From JANJTY01 sp038257155 (GTDB lineage Bacteria > Pseudomonadota > Gammaproteobacteria > Xanthomonadales > Xanthomonadaceae), in contig JBBSJP010000019.1 of the NCBI GenBank assembly GCA_038257155.1, positions 9,277 to 73,276 on the forward strand: a DNA stretch of 64,000 bases, in the 5' to 3' direction. The notes under the pieces are model-generated. The model searched no databases, had not been told where the DNA came from, and saw only the letters and a program-made list of their open reading frames with translations. This document shows positions 56,544 through 64,000 of the stretch, in pieces. The number at the start of each line of letters is the position of its first letter. Within the stretch, counting starts at the first letter, position 1. The position numbers were made by a program, and so were the translations under genes.

Positions 56544-57773
56544 TCAGCCGGGCTGGCCATCACGCCGCGGGCTGAGATAGATCCAGGCCGATCGCAGCAC
56601 CCAGGGCGTGAAAGCCAGCAGCCAACCCAGCGCGGCGATGGCTTGCCAGGCCCAGAAGTCGCCGACCAGTTCCGACACGACGCGGGTGACCGCCACTGCC
56701 TGAATGATGATGAAGGCGAACCAGGCCACCGGCACCATGGCCAGCGGCCGGCCTGAGTGGCCTTGGGTAACGCGCGTCACCATCGCCACCAGCAGGCTGC
56801 CGAAGAAGCCAATCGCCAGCGCGTGGGTCGGGGCGCGACCCAGCGCGAATTCCCCGGTCGCCGCCATCCACAGGCTTTGCGCGGAGAACAGGGCGAAACT
56901 CAGCGGTAGCCAGGCAAGTCCAAGGAACAGCACGCGCAGCAGGCCGGGCATCGGTCCGCGCGGAAACACCTTCCACAGCATCACTGCGGTCAGTACCAAC
57001 AGCGGCAGGTCCGCCAGCCACAGCAGGCTATAGCCGTGCATCAACTCCAGTGCCAGATGCAGCAGCACGAGAGCCCAGAATGCCGCCAGCAACCAGAGCG
57101 GACGCCAGGCCACGTAGCCACGCACCACGTTGGCGGCAAAGAACGGCAGCATGCGATGACAGACGGTGAAGTACACCGGCAGCAGGAAGCCGAACACCGC
57201 CAGCTTGAAGCTGGCAAACACCCAGCGGCCCTGTTCCGGCGCATGCAGCCAGGCGGCGAACAGCGCCAGGCCCAGCAAGCCGAATCCCAGCGCCACCAGC
57301 ACGCTGATCGCGTGCCAGTTGCGTCCGTTGTCACGCCACACCAGCCCGAACAGGAAACACAGGCCTGCGATCCAGCCTGCCAGGCTGAACACGATACCGA
57401 GATGCAGCAGATGCGGATATCCCCACAGCCCGATCAGGGTCAACAGCTGTCCGCCCAGCAGGCCCAGACCGACCGGCACGTAGTGCCATACGCTCAGCGC
57501 GGGCAGGTTCATCCAGCGCGGAAAGACTGTCAGCGAGAAGCCGAAGATAAACGGCGTAAAGACCTGGAAGGCCATCACCAGTGCATGGCCCCAGCCGGCC
57601 GGAATCGGCGGCTGCGGCATGTCGAGCAGCTGCCAGCGCAGTGCCAGCAGCCACAGCGTCCACCAGCCCATTGCAGCCAGCACATTGATCGCGCCGACCA
57701 GGAACAGCAGGCGATGTGGCGCTGCAGCCAGCAGACGCGGATGGATCGGAAATGCTTGGCTTGCAGTGTTCAT
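56544..57773 (-). CDS. nnrS: NnrS family membrane protein
   Basis: Inner-membrane protein of 409 residues, about 12 helices, with NnrS features: FQVFTPFIFGFSLTVFPRW, YFTVCHRMLPFFAANVVRGY, ALAIGFFGSLLVAMVTRVTQ and TQGHSGRP. NnrS proteins occur in NO-responsive and denitrification clusters and relieve nitrosative stress. The start at 57773 shows no Shine-Dalgarno; a partial FNR-type box is upstream. First gene of nnrS-sirB2-decarboxylase. Confidence 0.9.
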   Translation of the reverse strand: MNTASQAFPIHPRLLAAAPHRLLFLVGAINVLAAMGWWTLWLLALRWQLLDMPQPPIPAGWGHALVMAFQVFTPFIFGFSLTVFPRWMNLPALSVWHYVPVGLGLLGGQLLTLIGLWGYPHLLHLGIVFSLAGWIAGLCFLFGLVWRDNGRNWHAISVLVALGFGLLGLALFAAWLHAPEQGRWVFASFKLAVFGFLLPVYFTVCHRMLPFFAANVVRGYVAWRPLWLLAAFWALVLLHLALELMHGYSLLWLADLPLLVLTAVMLWKVFPRGPMPGLLRVLFLGLAWLPLSFALFSAQSLWMAATGEFALGRAPTHALAIGFFGSLLVAMVTRVTQGHSGRPLAMVPVAWFAFIIIQAVAVTRVVSELVGDFWAWQAIAALGWLLAFTPWVLRSAWIYLSPRRDGQPG

Positions 57774-57807
57774 GCCGGCAGCATGGCGGGCGGCGCGTCG
57801 CGCGTCA

Positions 57808-57821
57808 TTGATGCAGGTCAG
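57808..57821 (-). promoter_or_regulatory. Partial FNR/DNR-like box upstream of nnrS
   Basis: On the minus strand CTGAC-CTGC-ATCAA matches the second half of TTGAT-N4-ATCAA fully and three of five bases of the first half. The centre is 41.5 bases before the nnrS ATG, close to the class II activator position if transcription starts at or near the ATG. Confidence 0.4.
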
Positions 57822-57890
57822 GCACGGACTGCTTTACCGCAGCGTCTGTGCAGACCATCATTCGGGGCCAAGCACGCATGAGGACACACG

Positions 57891-58304
57891 ATGACAGCAG
57901 GCAGCGGATTGATGCAGGCCGCCGAACAGGCAGTGTTGCGTGCGTATGCGCCCTATTCCCGGCTGCGAGTCGGCGCTGCCGTGCAGTCCTTGTCCGGCAA
58001 TATCTATGTCGGCTGTAATGTCGAAAATGCGGCGTTTCCGATCGGTGGCTGTGCCGAGCACCACGCCATTGCCGCAGCAGTGGTGGCCGAGGGTCCCGGC
58101 GTACGGCTCGATGCAGTTGCAGTCTGCGCGCTCGATGATGCCGACCAGTCGGTTCCGATTCCGCCTTGCGGGGCCTGTCGGCAGTTCATCTTCGAATTTG
58201 GCCCGACCGCCGTGGTCAGCTTTCCCGGCCAGGGTGGTGTGCTTCAATCCATGCTGATCACCGAATTGCTGCCGCATACCTTTGAGTTCGCGCCGCAACG
58301 CTGA
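57891..58304 (+). CDS. cdd: Cytidine deaminase
   Basis: Zinc enzyme of pyrimidine salvage, cytidine to uridine (137 residues, the tetrameric type). Motifs: NVENAAFPIGGCAEHHAI, where Cys is a zinc ligand and Glu the proton shuttle, and PCGACRQF with the other two Cys. Divergent from nnrS with about 117 bases between. No obvious operon partner. Confidence 0.93.
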   Translation: MTAGSGLMQAAEQAVLRAYAPYSRLRVGAAVQSLSGNIYVGCNVENAAFPIGGCAEHHAIAAAVVAEGPGVRLDAVAVCALDDADQSVPIPPCGACRQFIFEFGPTAVVSFPGQGGVLQSMLITELLPHTFEFAPQR

Positions 58305-58480
58305 TCACTTCCGAAGGCACGTCCGGGCTCGGTGCTGGGTGGGGTCCATCTGCGAGGTTAACGCGTCGCTAACAACTGTCGACTAGTGCTGGCCGGCACC
58401 GGTCCAGTACAGTGAACAACTCTGTCCGCCAGCCTCCCGGCGCAAATCCGGAACCGGCTGGCGCTTTCGTCTGGAATCCC

Positions 58481-60100
58481 ATGTACCTGGAGTACTACGG
58501 CCTAAAAGAGCCACCGTTTTCGATCACCCCGGACCCGCGATTCGTCTTTCTGAGCGAGCGCCACCGGGATGCTCTCGCGCACCTGCTCTACGGCATCGGG
58601 CAGGGTGGCGGCGGTGGTTTCGTGCAGCTGACCGGCGAAGTGGGAACCGGCAAGACCACGCTCTGCCGGCTCTTGCTGGAGCAGCTGCCCGAGAACACCC
58701 GCATCGCCCTGGTGCTGAATCCGAAGATCTCGCCGCTGGAACTGCTGGAGACCATTTGCGAGGAGCTCAAGCTCGACATCGAAGGGCGCCAGGGCAGTCT
58801 CAAGGGCATGGTCGATCGGCTCAACGCCTATCTGCTCGAGGCCTACGCGCAGGGCCTGCGCGTCGTGCTGATCATCGACGAAGCGCAGAATCTTTCCAGC
58901 GATGCACTGGAACAGGTGCGCCTGCTGACCAATCTCGAAACACCTACCCAGAAGCTGCTGCAGATCATCCTGCTGGGGCAGCCGGAACTGCGCGAACTGC
59001 TGGCACGTCCAGAGCTGCGGCAGTTGGCGCAGCGCATCACCGCGCGTTACCACCTTACGCCGCTGAGTGGCGATGACACCGACGCCTACCTACGCCACCG
59101 GCTGGCGGTTGCGGGCTGCAACCGATTTCCCTTCACCAAGCTGGCGGTCAAGCGTCTGCACGAACATGCCGGTGGCGTACCACGGCTGATCAATGTGATT
59201 GCCGACCGCGCGCTGATGGCGGGCTATGCGCAGAACCTGCAGCAGATCGGCGAGCGGGCTGTTGACCTGGCGGCATCCGAAGCCATGGCCAGTCCCATTC
59301 GCCGCCTGCGGGTCCCAGGAGTCACGGTCTGGGTTGGTTTGCTGCTGGTGACACTGTTGGCCGTGTGGTTGTGGCCGCGAGAGGCCGATCCCGAACAGGT
59401 CGAGGCACCTGCGGAATCGCCGCCAGAGGAAGGTGAACCGGAGGAGGAGGCGAACGGCGGAGCGGGGGACCCGCCGCTCACGCTCGCCGACCTTCGCGAG
59501 CGCATGCGCGACGCCCAGAGTTCGTCGGTCACGGCCTGGAATCAACTGCTGTCGCTGTGGACGCTGCGTGCCGAAGATGTCGACGTGCGTACCGCGCAGC
59601 GCTGCCCGCCAGTGCTGGCACCAGGCGTTTACTGCCTGCGGTCCTCCGGCAGCCTGTCCAAGCTCGCCACCCTGGAGCGCCCGGTGGTGCTGCGTCTGTC
59701 GAGCGAGGGGCGCGATGCCTGGGCGGTATTGGTGGGACTCTCAGGTACACGAGCCCGACTCAGCCTGGATGGAGAGACGTTTGAAGTCACGCGCCGCACC
59801 CTGGAGCGCGCCTGGTTGGGAGAATATTTCGCGCTGTGGAAGGCCCCCGAGTTCATGGCGGGTGTGATTCGTAGCGGAGAGTCCGGGCCACAGGTCGAAT
59901 GGCTGCGCAGCGTGTTGCCGATTCGCGACCGGCGACAGCGGGCCGAGGGCCCAGCCTACTTCGACGAAAGCATGGCCAACGAAGTGCGCCGCGTACAGGC
60001 CTCGCATGGCCTTGTTCCGGATGGTGTGGTCGGGCCGGAAACCCTGTTCGCCCTGGTTTCCCGTGAGCGCGTAGGCCCGCGCCTGCGCAGTCAGCTATGA
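58481..60100 (+). CDS. gspA: GspA/ExeA-like AAA ATPase with peptidoglycan-binding domain
   Basis: General secretion pathway protein A, helps build the type II secretion secretin in the cell wall (539 residues). AAA domain: YYGLKEPPFSITPDPRFVFL start, Walker A GEVGTGKTT, Walker B VLIIDEAQNLS. One membrane helix (about 281-300) leads to a periplasmic peptidase-like segment and a C-terminal peptidoglycan-binding repeat (GPQVEWLRSVL ... VGPETLFALV). The ATG at 58481 matches the family start. A GTG at 58412 is possible. Overlaps no gene and precedes gspB by ten bases. Confidence 0.9.
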   Translation: MYLEYYGLKEPPFSITPDPRFVFLSERHRDALAHLLYGIGQGGGGGFVQLTGEVGTGKTTLCRLLLEQLPENTRIALVLNPKISPLELLETICEELKLDIEGRQGSLKGMVDRLNAYLLEAYAQGLRVVLIIDEAQNLSSDALEQVRLLTNLETPTQKLLQIILLGQPELRELLARPELRQLAQRITARYHLTPLSGDDTDAYLRHRLAVAGCNRFPFTKLAVKRLHEHAGGVPRLINVIADRALMAGYAQNLQQIGERAVDLAASEAMASPIRRLRVPGVTVWVGLLLVTLLAVWLWPREADPEQVEAPAESPPEEGEPEEEANGGAGDPPLTLADLRERMRDAQSSSVTAWNQLLSLWTLRAEDVDVRTAQRCPPVLAPGVYCLRSSGSLSKLATLERPVVLRLSSEGRDAWAVLVGLSGTRARLSLDGETFEVTRRTLERAWLGEYFALWKAPEFMAGVIRSGESGPQVEWLRSVLPIRDRRQRAEGPAYFDESMANEVRRVQASHGLVPDGVVGPETLFALVSRERVGPRLRSQL

Positions 60101-60110
60101 GCCTGCGTCC

Positions 60111-60884
60111 ATGTCGCTGATCCTTGAAGCGTTGAAGAAATCCGAGGCCGAGCGGCGCGTGGGCCAGCCGCCGGGACTGCTCAGTCAGCTACCCGTCGCG
60201 TCGCCAGCGCGGCGCAATGCCAAGCCGTGGCTGGGGCTGCTGCTGCTGCCGGTTCTGATTGCCGCGGCCTGGTGGTTCGGGCGGACTTCGGCGCCCCTGG
60301 TTCCGGCCGGGGGCGATGCAGAAGAAGTCGCGGCGATTGAACCGTCGCCAGCCTCGGTGCAGCCACAGCAGGAGCAGCAGCCCGTCGCCGTCCCCGCACC
60401 GCCAGCCGCAGCACCGCGACCCATCGCGCGTCCTCCCGCCGCGCTGCGCGAGGCGCCGCCTGCAACGTCGCCCGAGGTATCCGGCGAGCGCGAGTCGGCA
60501 CCGGTGTCCGCGGCAGAAGGCGAAGCGATGCTGCCATCCCGGCCTGCGCGCTTGACGCCGTCGGAGCAGTCAGTAGCTGCTGACGCAGCGGAAGAGATGG
60601 CAGCGTCCGTGCCAGCCCCGCCCGGGCAGCCAGCTGTACCTGCCGAATCCGATGTTCCGGCACTGCGCGATTTTGACGCCGCGCTGCGCGCCGACCTGCC
60701 GCCACTGCGCGCCAGCATGCATGTCTACGACTCGGATCCCGCGCGGCGCTTCGTGTTGATCGACGGACGTCGCGTACGGGAAGGCGACGTGCTGGGTGAA
60801 AGCCTGTTCCTGATCGAGATTCGCCGTGATGGCAGTGTGCTGGAGTTCCGTGGCCGCCGCTTCCTGCTGCCGCGGCCGGGCTGA
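60111..60884 (+). CDS. gspB: GspB, general secretion pathway protein B
   Basis: Partner of GspA in type II secretin assembly (257 residues). The start MSLILEALKKSEAERR is the family hallmark. One membrane helix (about 40-58) leads through a long Ala/Pro-rich linker to a PilP/GspC-like domain near the C-terminus (SMHVYDSDPARRFVLIDGRR). Follows gspA in an operon. Confidence 0.92.
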   Translation: MSLILEALKKSEAERRVGQPPGLLSQLPVASPARRNAKPWLGLLLLPVLIAAAWWFGRTSAPLVPAGGDAEEVAAIEPSPASVQPQQEQQPVAVPAPPAAAPRPIARPPAALREAPPATSPEVSGERESAPVSAAEGEAMLPSRPARLTPSEQSVAADAAEEMAASVPAPPGQPAVPAESDVPALRDFDAALRADLPPLRASMHVYDSDPARRFVLIDGRRVREGDVLGESLFLIEIRRDGSVLEFRGRRFLLPRPG

Positions 60885-60896
60885 TCCTGTCCTGCC

Positions 60897-62648
60897 GTGA
60901 ACCAGCCCGGTCCTTCGCCCCCGATTCCTAATCTGGCCGCGGCCGCGGCAGCACTGATTCGCGATCGATTCGCCGACTACAACAGCCGCTTTCGCGCCGT
61001 CACGCAACGTGCGCAGGGGCGCTTCGAGACGCGAGACTGGGCGGCGGCGCGTACCGATGCGGTCGAACGTATCGAGCTGTACGACCGCTGTGCGAGCGAA
61101 GCCATGCAGGCCTTGGGCATGCTGCTTGGCGCGCATGCCACCGACCGGACGCTTTGGACGAACGTACGCAACACCTATGCACAGTTGATCGCCAGCCTGC
61201 TTGACCAGGAGCTCAACAAGACTTTTTTCAACACGCTGAGCCGGCGCTCGCACCGAATTCGAGGAGTGCAGCCGGATATCGAGTTCGTGGCCCTGGACAT
61301 CGAACCGACCGACCGCATCACGCATCCGGTGGCGCGATTCGGTTACTCCGGCTCGAACGATCTTGCCGGTCTGTTCGAGCGCGTGCTCGCCGACTTCCAC
61401 TTTGCCGTGCCGTACGCACATGCAACACGGTGCGCCGAACGGATCGCTGCTTGCCTGCGACAGCGTCTCGCGCATTTTGGTGAGCCGCCGGTGCTTGCCC
61501 TGGAGCTGCTGCAGTCGGTGTTCTACCGCGAGCGCCGCGCCTATCTGGTGGGCCGCGTGTTTGGTGCCAGTCGTTTCTCGCCACTGGTGATCGTCCTGAC
61601 ACACGATGACGAAGGCATCGTCGCAGACGCAGTGCTGACCGAGCGCGACTCGATGGGCGTGTTGTTCGGCTACACGCGCAGCTATTTCCACGTTGACCTT
61701 GAAACCGTCGGCGATGCCGTCGTGTTCCTCCGCACCCTGCTGCCTTCCAAGCCGATCGATGAGCTCTACACCGTGCTGGGGCGTGCAAAACAGGGCAAGA
61801 CCGAACGCTACCGACACTTCATCCGGCACCTGGGGCAGCGTTCGCACGAGCCCTTCGTGCATGCCGACGGTGAACGCGGGATGGTCATGGCGGTGTTCAC
61901 CCTGCCGAGCTATCCACTGGTGTTCAAGCTGATCCGCGACCGCTTTGCCTTTCCCAAGAGCATCGGACGCGACGAGGTTCGCGCCAAGTATGACCTGGTG
62001 TTCCTGCACGACCGCGTGGGTCGATTGGTGGATGCACAGGAGTTCCGCTTTCTGCGTTTTCCCCGCACCCAGTTTGCACCGGCGGTGCGTGACGAACTGC
62101 TCGCCGAATGCAGCGAATCGGTTTATGCAGACGGAGAAGACCTGGTGCTAGCGCACTGCTACATCGAGCGCCGCCTGCGGCCGCTGAATCTTTACGTGCG
62201 TGAAGCCGAGCCAGACGCCGCGCGACGGGCCGTGATCGACTACGGTCAGTCGATCAAGGATCTGGCGTGCAGCAACATCTTTCCCGGCGATCTGCTGCTG
62301 AAAAACTTCGGCATGTCGCGCAGCGGACGGGCCATCTTCTACGACTATGACGAACTGTGCCTGGTTACCGAGTGTCGCTTTCGCAGCATGCCGAAGGCGC
62401 AGTCCGACGAAGAGGAAATGCATCATGGCGCCTGGTTTCACGTCAGTGAGAACGACGTGTTTCCCGAGCAGTTTCCGCGCTTTCTGGGGCTTGACGAGGG
62501 CCTGCTGGATGCTTTGATGCAGGCGCATGGCGAGATCTTCCAGGTGGCCTGGTGGCAGCAGGTGCAGGCCCGGATTGCAGGCGGCGGATTTGCCGATGTG
62601 CCGCCTTATGCCGAGCGTGTGCGGCTCGCGAAAGTGAAGCCGGCGTGA
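60897..62648 (+). CDS. aceK: Isocitrate dehydrogenase kinase/phosphatase
   Basis: Bifunctional regulator that phosphorylates and dephosphorylates isocitrate dehydrogenase to steer carbon to the glyoxylate shunt (583 residues; E. coli 578). Conserved blocks: YDRCASEAMQ-type N-terminus, FGYTRSYFHVD, RGMVMAVFTLPSY, VKLIRDRFAFPK-like FKLIRDRFAFPK, HCYIERRLRPLNLY and IFPGDLLLKNFGMSRSG. GTG start 12 bases after gspB. aceA and aceB are not adjacent. Confidence 0.96.
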   Translation: MNQPGPSPPIPNLAAAAAALIRDRFADYNSRFRAVTQRAQGRFETRDWAAARTDAVERIELYDRCASEAMQALGMLLGAHATDRTLWTNVRNTYAQLIASLLDQELNKTFFNTLSRRSHRIRGVQPDIEFVALDIEPTDRITHPVARFGYSGSNDLAGLFERVLADFHFAVPYAHATRCAERIAACLRQRLAHFGEPPVLALELLQSVFYRERRAYLVGRVFGASRFSPLVIVLTHDDEGIVADAVLTERDSMGVLFGYTRSYFHVDLETVGDAVVFLRTLLPSKPIDELYTVLGRAKQGKTERYRHFIRHLGQRSHEPFVHADGERGMVMAVFTLPSYPLVFKLIRDRFAFPKSIGRDEVRAKYDLVFLHDRVGRLVDAQEFRFLRFPRTQFAPAVRDELLAECSESVYADGEDLVLAHCYIERRLRPLNLYVREAEPDAARRAVIDYGQSIKDLACSNIFPGDLLLKNFGMSRSGRAIFYDYDELCLVTECRFRSMPKAQSDEEEMHHGAWFHVSENDVFPEQFPRFLGLDEGLLDALMQAHGEIFQVAWWQQVQARIAGGGFADVPPYAERVRLAKVKPA

Positions 62649-62719
62649 GCGCTTGCTCTTGTTTCGGGTCTCACGTGATAGCCTTTGCGGCCCGTCCTTT
62701 TCTATCCGGAGATTGAAGC

Positions 62720-63667
62720 ATGAGCCCCCTGCGAAGCGCCATCGTACTTGCCCTGGGTCTTGGCCTGATTGCCTGTGAACAAGGCAATACACCGCCCGCT
62801 GCCCAAGCACCTCCTGCGGCCTCGGCTCCGGCTGCGCAACCGGCACCTCCTGCCGCAGCGCCGGCTCCGGCTTCACCACTCGACGCAGCAATCGATGGCA
62901 GCTGGCGCACGCCGGAGTTTGTTGCTCGCGATGCGTTCCGCAATCCGTCTGAAACCTTGTCGTTCTTCGGCGTACAGCCGGGTCACACGGTTATCGAGAT
63001 CACCCCAGGCGGCGGCTGGTATGCAGAGATACTCGCGCCCTATCTGAAGGCGTCGGGTCGCTATGTGGGCGCCATTGTCGACCCCGCCAGCACCGCCAAC
63101 GACCGGGCCCGCGAGTACTACGAAAAGGGCAACAAGGAGCTGCGCGAAAAGTTCGCTGGCAACGAAGTCTTCTCTTCAGCCGAGTTGATCGAGTTTGATA
63201 CCGCCGCTGCAAGCTTCGGCGAGCCAGACAGTGCCGACGTAGTGCTGACCTTCCGCAATGTGCACAACTGGATGGGCAATGGCCATGCGCAGTCCATGTT
63301 TGATGGCTTCTTCATGGCGCTGAAGCCTGGTGGCGTGCTGGGCGTAGTCGAGCATCGCGCTACTGCTGACGTTCCGGAAGGCGATCGCAGTGGCTATGTC
63401 AGTGAAGCGCAGGTCGTGGCTTTGGCCACGGCGGCTGGATTTGTGCTGGAAGAGTCGAGCGAAGTGAATGCCAATCCGCGCGACACGAAGGATCACCCGA
63501 ACGGCGTATGGAACCTGCCACCTTCGCTGCGCGTCGCCGATGGCGAGGACAAGCAGAAGTACATCGACATCGGCGAGTCCGATCGCATGACCCTGAAGTT
63601 CCGCAAGCCTGCGACGGCACCAGCACCTGCGCCTGCTGCTGAGCCGCAGCCTCAACCGCAGGGCTGA
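62720..63667 (+). CDS. Lipoprotein with class I methyltransferase-like domain
   Basis: Protein of 315 residues: a signal peptide with lipobox LIAC (Cys at about 20), a Pro/Ala-rich linker to residue ~52, then a SAM-methyltransferase-like fold: TVIEITPGGGWYAEILAPY (motif I), DVVLTFRNVHNWMG and LKPGGVLGVVEHRA. This matches the family of secreted predicted methyltransferases (COG4798-type). A cytoplasmic cofactor for an exported domain is puzzling, so catalysis is uncertain. CGGAGA precedes the ATG. Confidence 0.82.
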   Translation: MSPLRSAIVLALGLGLIACEQGNTPPAAQAPPAASAPAAQPAPPAAAPAPASPLDAAIDGSWRTPEFVARDAFRNPSETLSFFGVQPGHTVIEITPGGGWYAEILAPYLKASGRYVGAIVDPASTANDRAREYYEKGNKELREKFAGNEVFSSAELIEFDTAAASFGEPDSADVVLTFRNVHNWMGNGHAQSMFDGFFMALKPGGVLGVVEHRATADVPEGDRSGYVSEAQVVALATAAGFVLEESSEVNANPRDTKDHPNGVWNLPPSLRVADGEDKQKYIDIGESDRMTLKFRKPATAPAPAPAAEPQPQPQG

Positions 63668-63681
63668 GCTTGCCTCATGGC

Positions 63682-63708
63682 GGGGAGGGTGGGATGGCCA
63701 CCCTTCCC
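63682..63708 (+). terminator. Hairpin after the lipoprotein methyltransferase gene
   Basis: GGGGAGGGTGG (63682-63692) pairs with CCACCCTTCCC (63698-63708), 11 bp with one G-T wobble and a GATGG loop. It is 15 bases past the stop, but no T-run follows, so terminator function is probable rather than certain. Confidence 0.55.
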
Positions 63709-63777
63709 GCATTGGATTCGGGGTTTGGTCTTGCGGGCAGAGGGCGAACTGCTCTTGGATTGCTCTCGCTGTTGTAG

Positions 63778-63795
63778 GGCGGATCTTGATCCGCC
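63778..63795. repeat. REP-like hairpin GGCGGATC/GATCCGCC
   Basis: Eight-base inverted repeat around TT, preceded by TGTAGG. Its form resembles the GTAGG-led palindromes at 49447-49618, so it may be another dispersed unit. Confidence 0.5.
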
Positions 63796-63834
63796 ATTGC
63801 GGGGTGCTTGTGTTGTTGCTCTGAGAACAACAGC

Positions 63835-63876
63835 AAGATCAAGATCAAGATCAAGATCAAGATCAAGATCAAGATC
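63835..63876. repeat. (AAGATC)7 hexanucleotide array
   Basis: Seven exact tandem copies of AAGATC, followed by AA. A perfect simple-sequence array in an otherwise GC-rich intergenic tail; length variation by slippage is possible. Confidence 0.9.
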
Positions 63877-64000
63877 AACCGCTTTCGCGCCCCTACGGGG
63901 CCACGAGTCACTTTCTCGTACGTCGGGCATCCTGCCCTCCGCCCTTCGGGCCGCCTTCGGCGTTCGGCCTCGCTCCTGCTCGGCTCGTGCTTGTCCAAGA

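Larger units (their letters stand above)
63668..64000. other. Gene-free 3' stretch, repeats only
   Basis: 333 bases to the window edge with no supported gene. They hold two hairpins, an AAGATC hexamer array and a tail (about 63890-64000) with GCCCCTACGGGGC and other short palindromes resembling dispersed extragenic repeats. A coding reading of the hexamers would give alternating Lys-Ile or Leu-Ile and is not credible. Confidence 0.6.

Noticed and set aside
63835..63880. Hexamer array as a CRISPR or as coding repeats
   Set aside because: The copies are contiguous six-base units with no spacers, and no start or ribosome binding site supports a protein.

Overview
This is a 64 kb stretch of a GC-rich gammaproteobacterial chromosome. 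The gene families point to a Xanthomonadales/Lysobacterales-type organism: mrcA next to pilMNOPQ, GspA/GspB, AceK, an FNR-type regulator beside hemN, TyrA without a chorismate mutase domain, and DbpA. This placement is inferred from gene content and not from a phylogeny. Genes are dense, many overlap by 1-8 bases in operons, and I see no rRNA, tRNA, CRISPR, prophage or insertion sequence. Left edge to 25.5 kb: a truncated penicillin-binding protein 1A gene diverges from the type IV pilus operon pilM-N-O-P-Q, which ends at a UUCG-capped hairpin. Next come a cyclic-nucleotide-binding/EAL phosphodiesterase, a six-gene MoxR/Bat cluster (moxR, DUF58, DUF4381, batA, a batB-batC fusion, batD), two sodium-coupled amino-acid/dicarboxylate symporters and a small membrane-anchored protein. 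A minus-strand ABC ATPase gene pairs with a 1199-residue protein that fuses an ABC-2 permease to an M1 metallopeptidase. A response-regulator-like/EAL protein with Asn at the phosphoacceptor position follows.

25.5-43 kb: a PRMT-like methyltransferase, a PmtA-like methyltransferase and an OmpR-type two-component system lie on the minus strand. A 22-base motif lies upstream of both the response regulator and the PmtA-like gene, which suggests a small regulon. A DJ-1/PfpI protein diverges from it. Then come DbpA, a polysaccharide deacetylase, a PlsC-type acyltransferase, ArfB, an MFS-acyltransferase fusion, a TonB-C-like periplasmic protein, a DUF2189 membrane protein, a secreted subtilisin with PPC and P domains, a CysB-like LysR regulator and an alpha/beta hydrolase whose nucleophile position is Cys.

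42-64 kb: glycolytic genes pgk and pyk flank a secreted M6-type metalloprotease. hemN and fnr follow, and a perfect FNR box lies between pgk and hemN. Then come a REP-like intergenic element, purD, a DMT transporter, tyrA with an upstream GGDEF diguanylate cyclase, an nnrS-sirB2-PLP decarboxylase operon with a partial FNR-like box, cdd, gspA-gspB-aceK and a lipoprotein methyltransferase. The window ends in repeat DNA with an (AAGATC)7 array.

Working together: pilus assembly sits beside c-di-GMP turnover enzymes (two EAL proteins and one GGDEF protein in the window). FNR, hemN and nnrS indicate oxygen- or NO-responsive metabolism. Two secreted proteases and the GspA/GspB pair fit a type II secretion lifestyle. 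No single locus is clearly a new system. The best leads are the putative two-component regulon motif, the PRMT-like enzyme, and the FNR-box genes that appear to lack ribosome binding sites.
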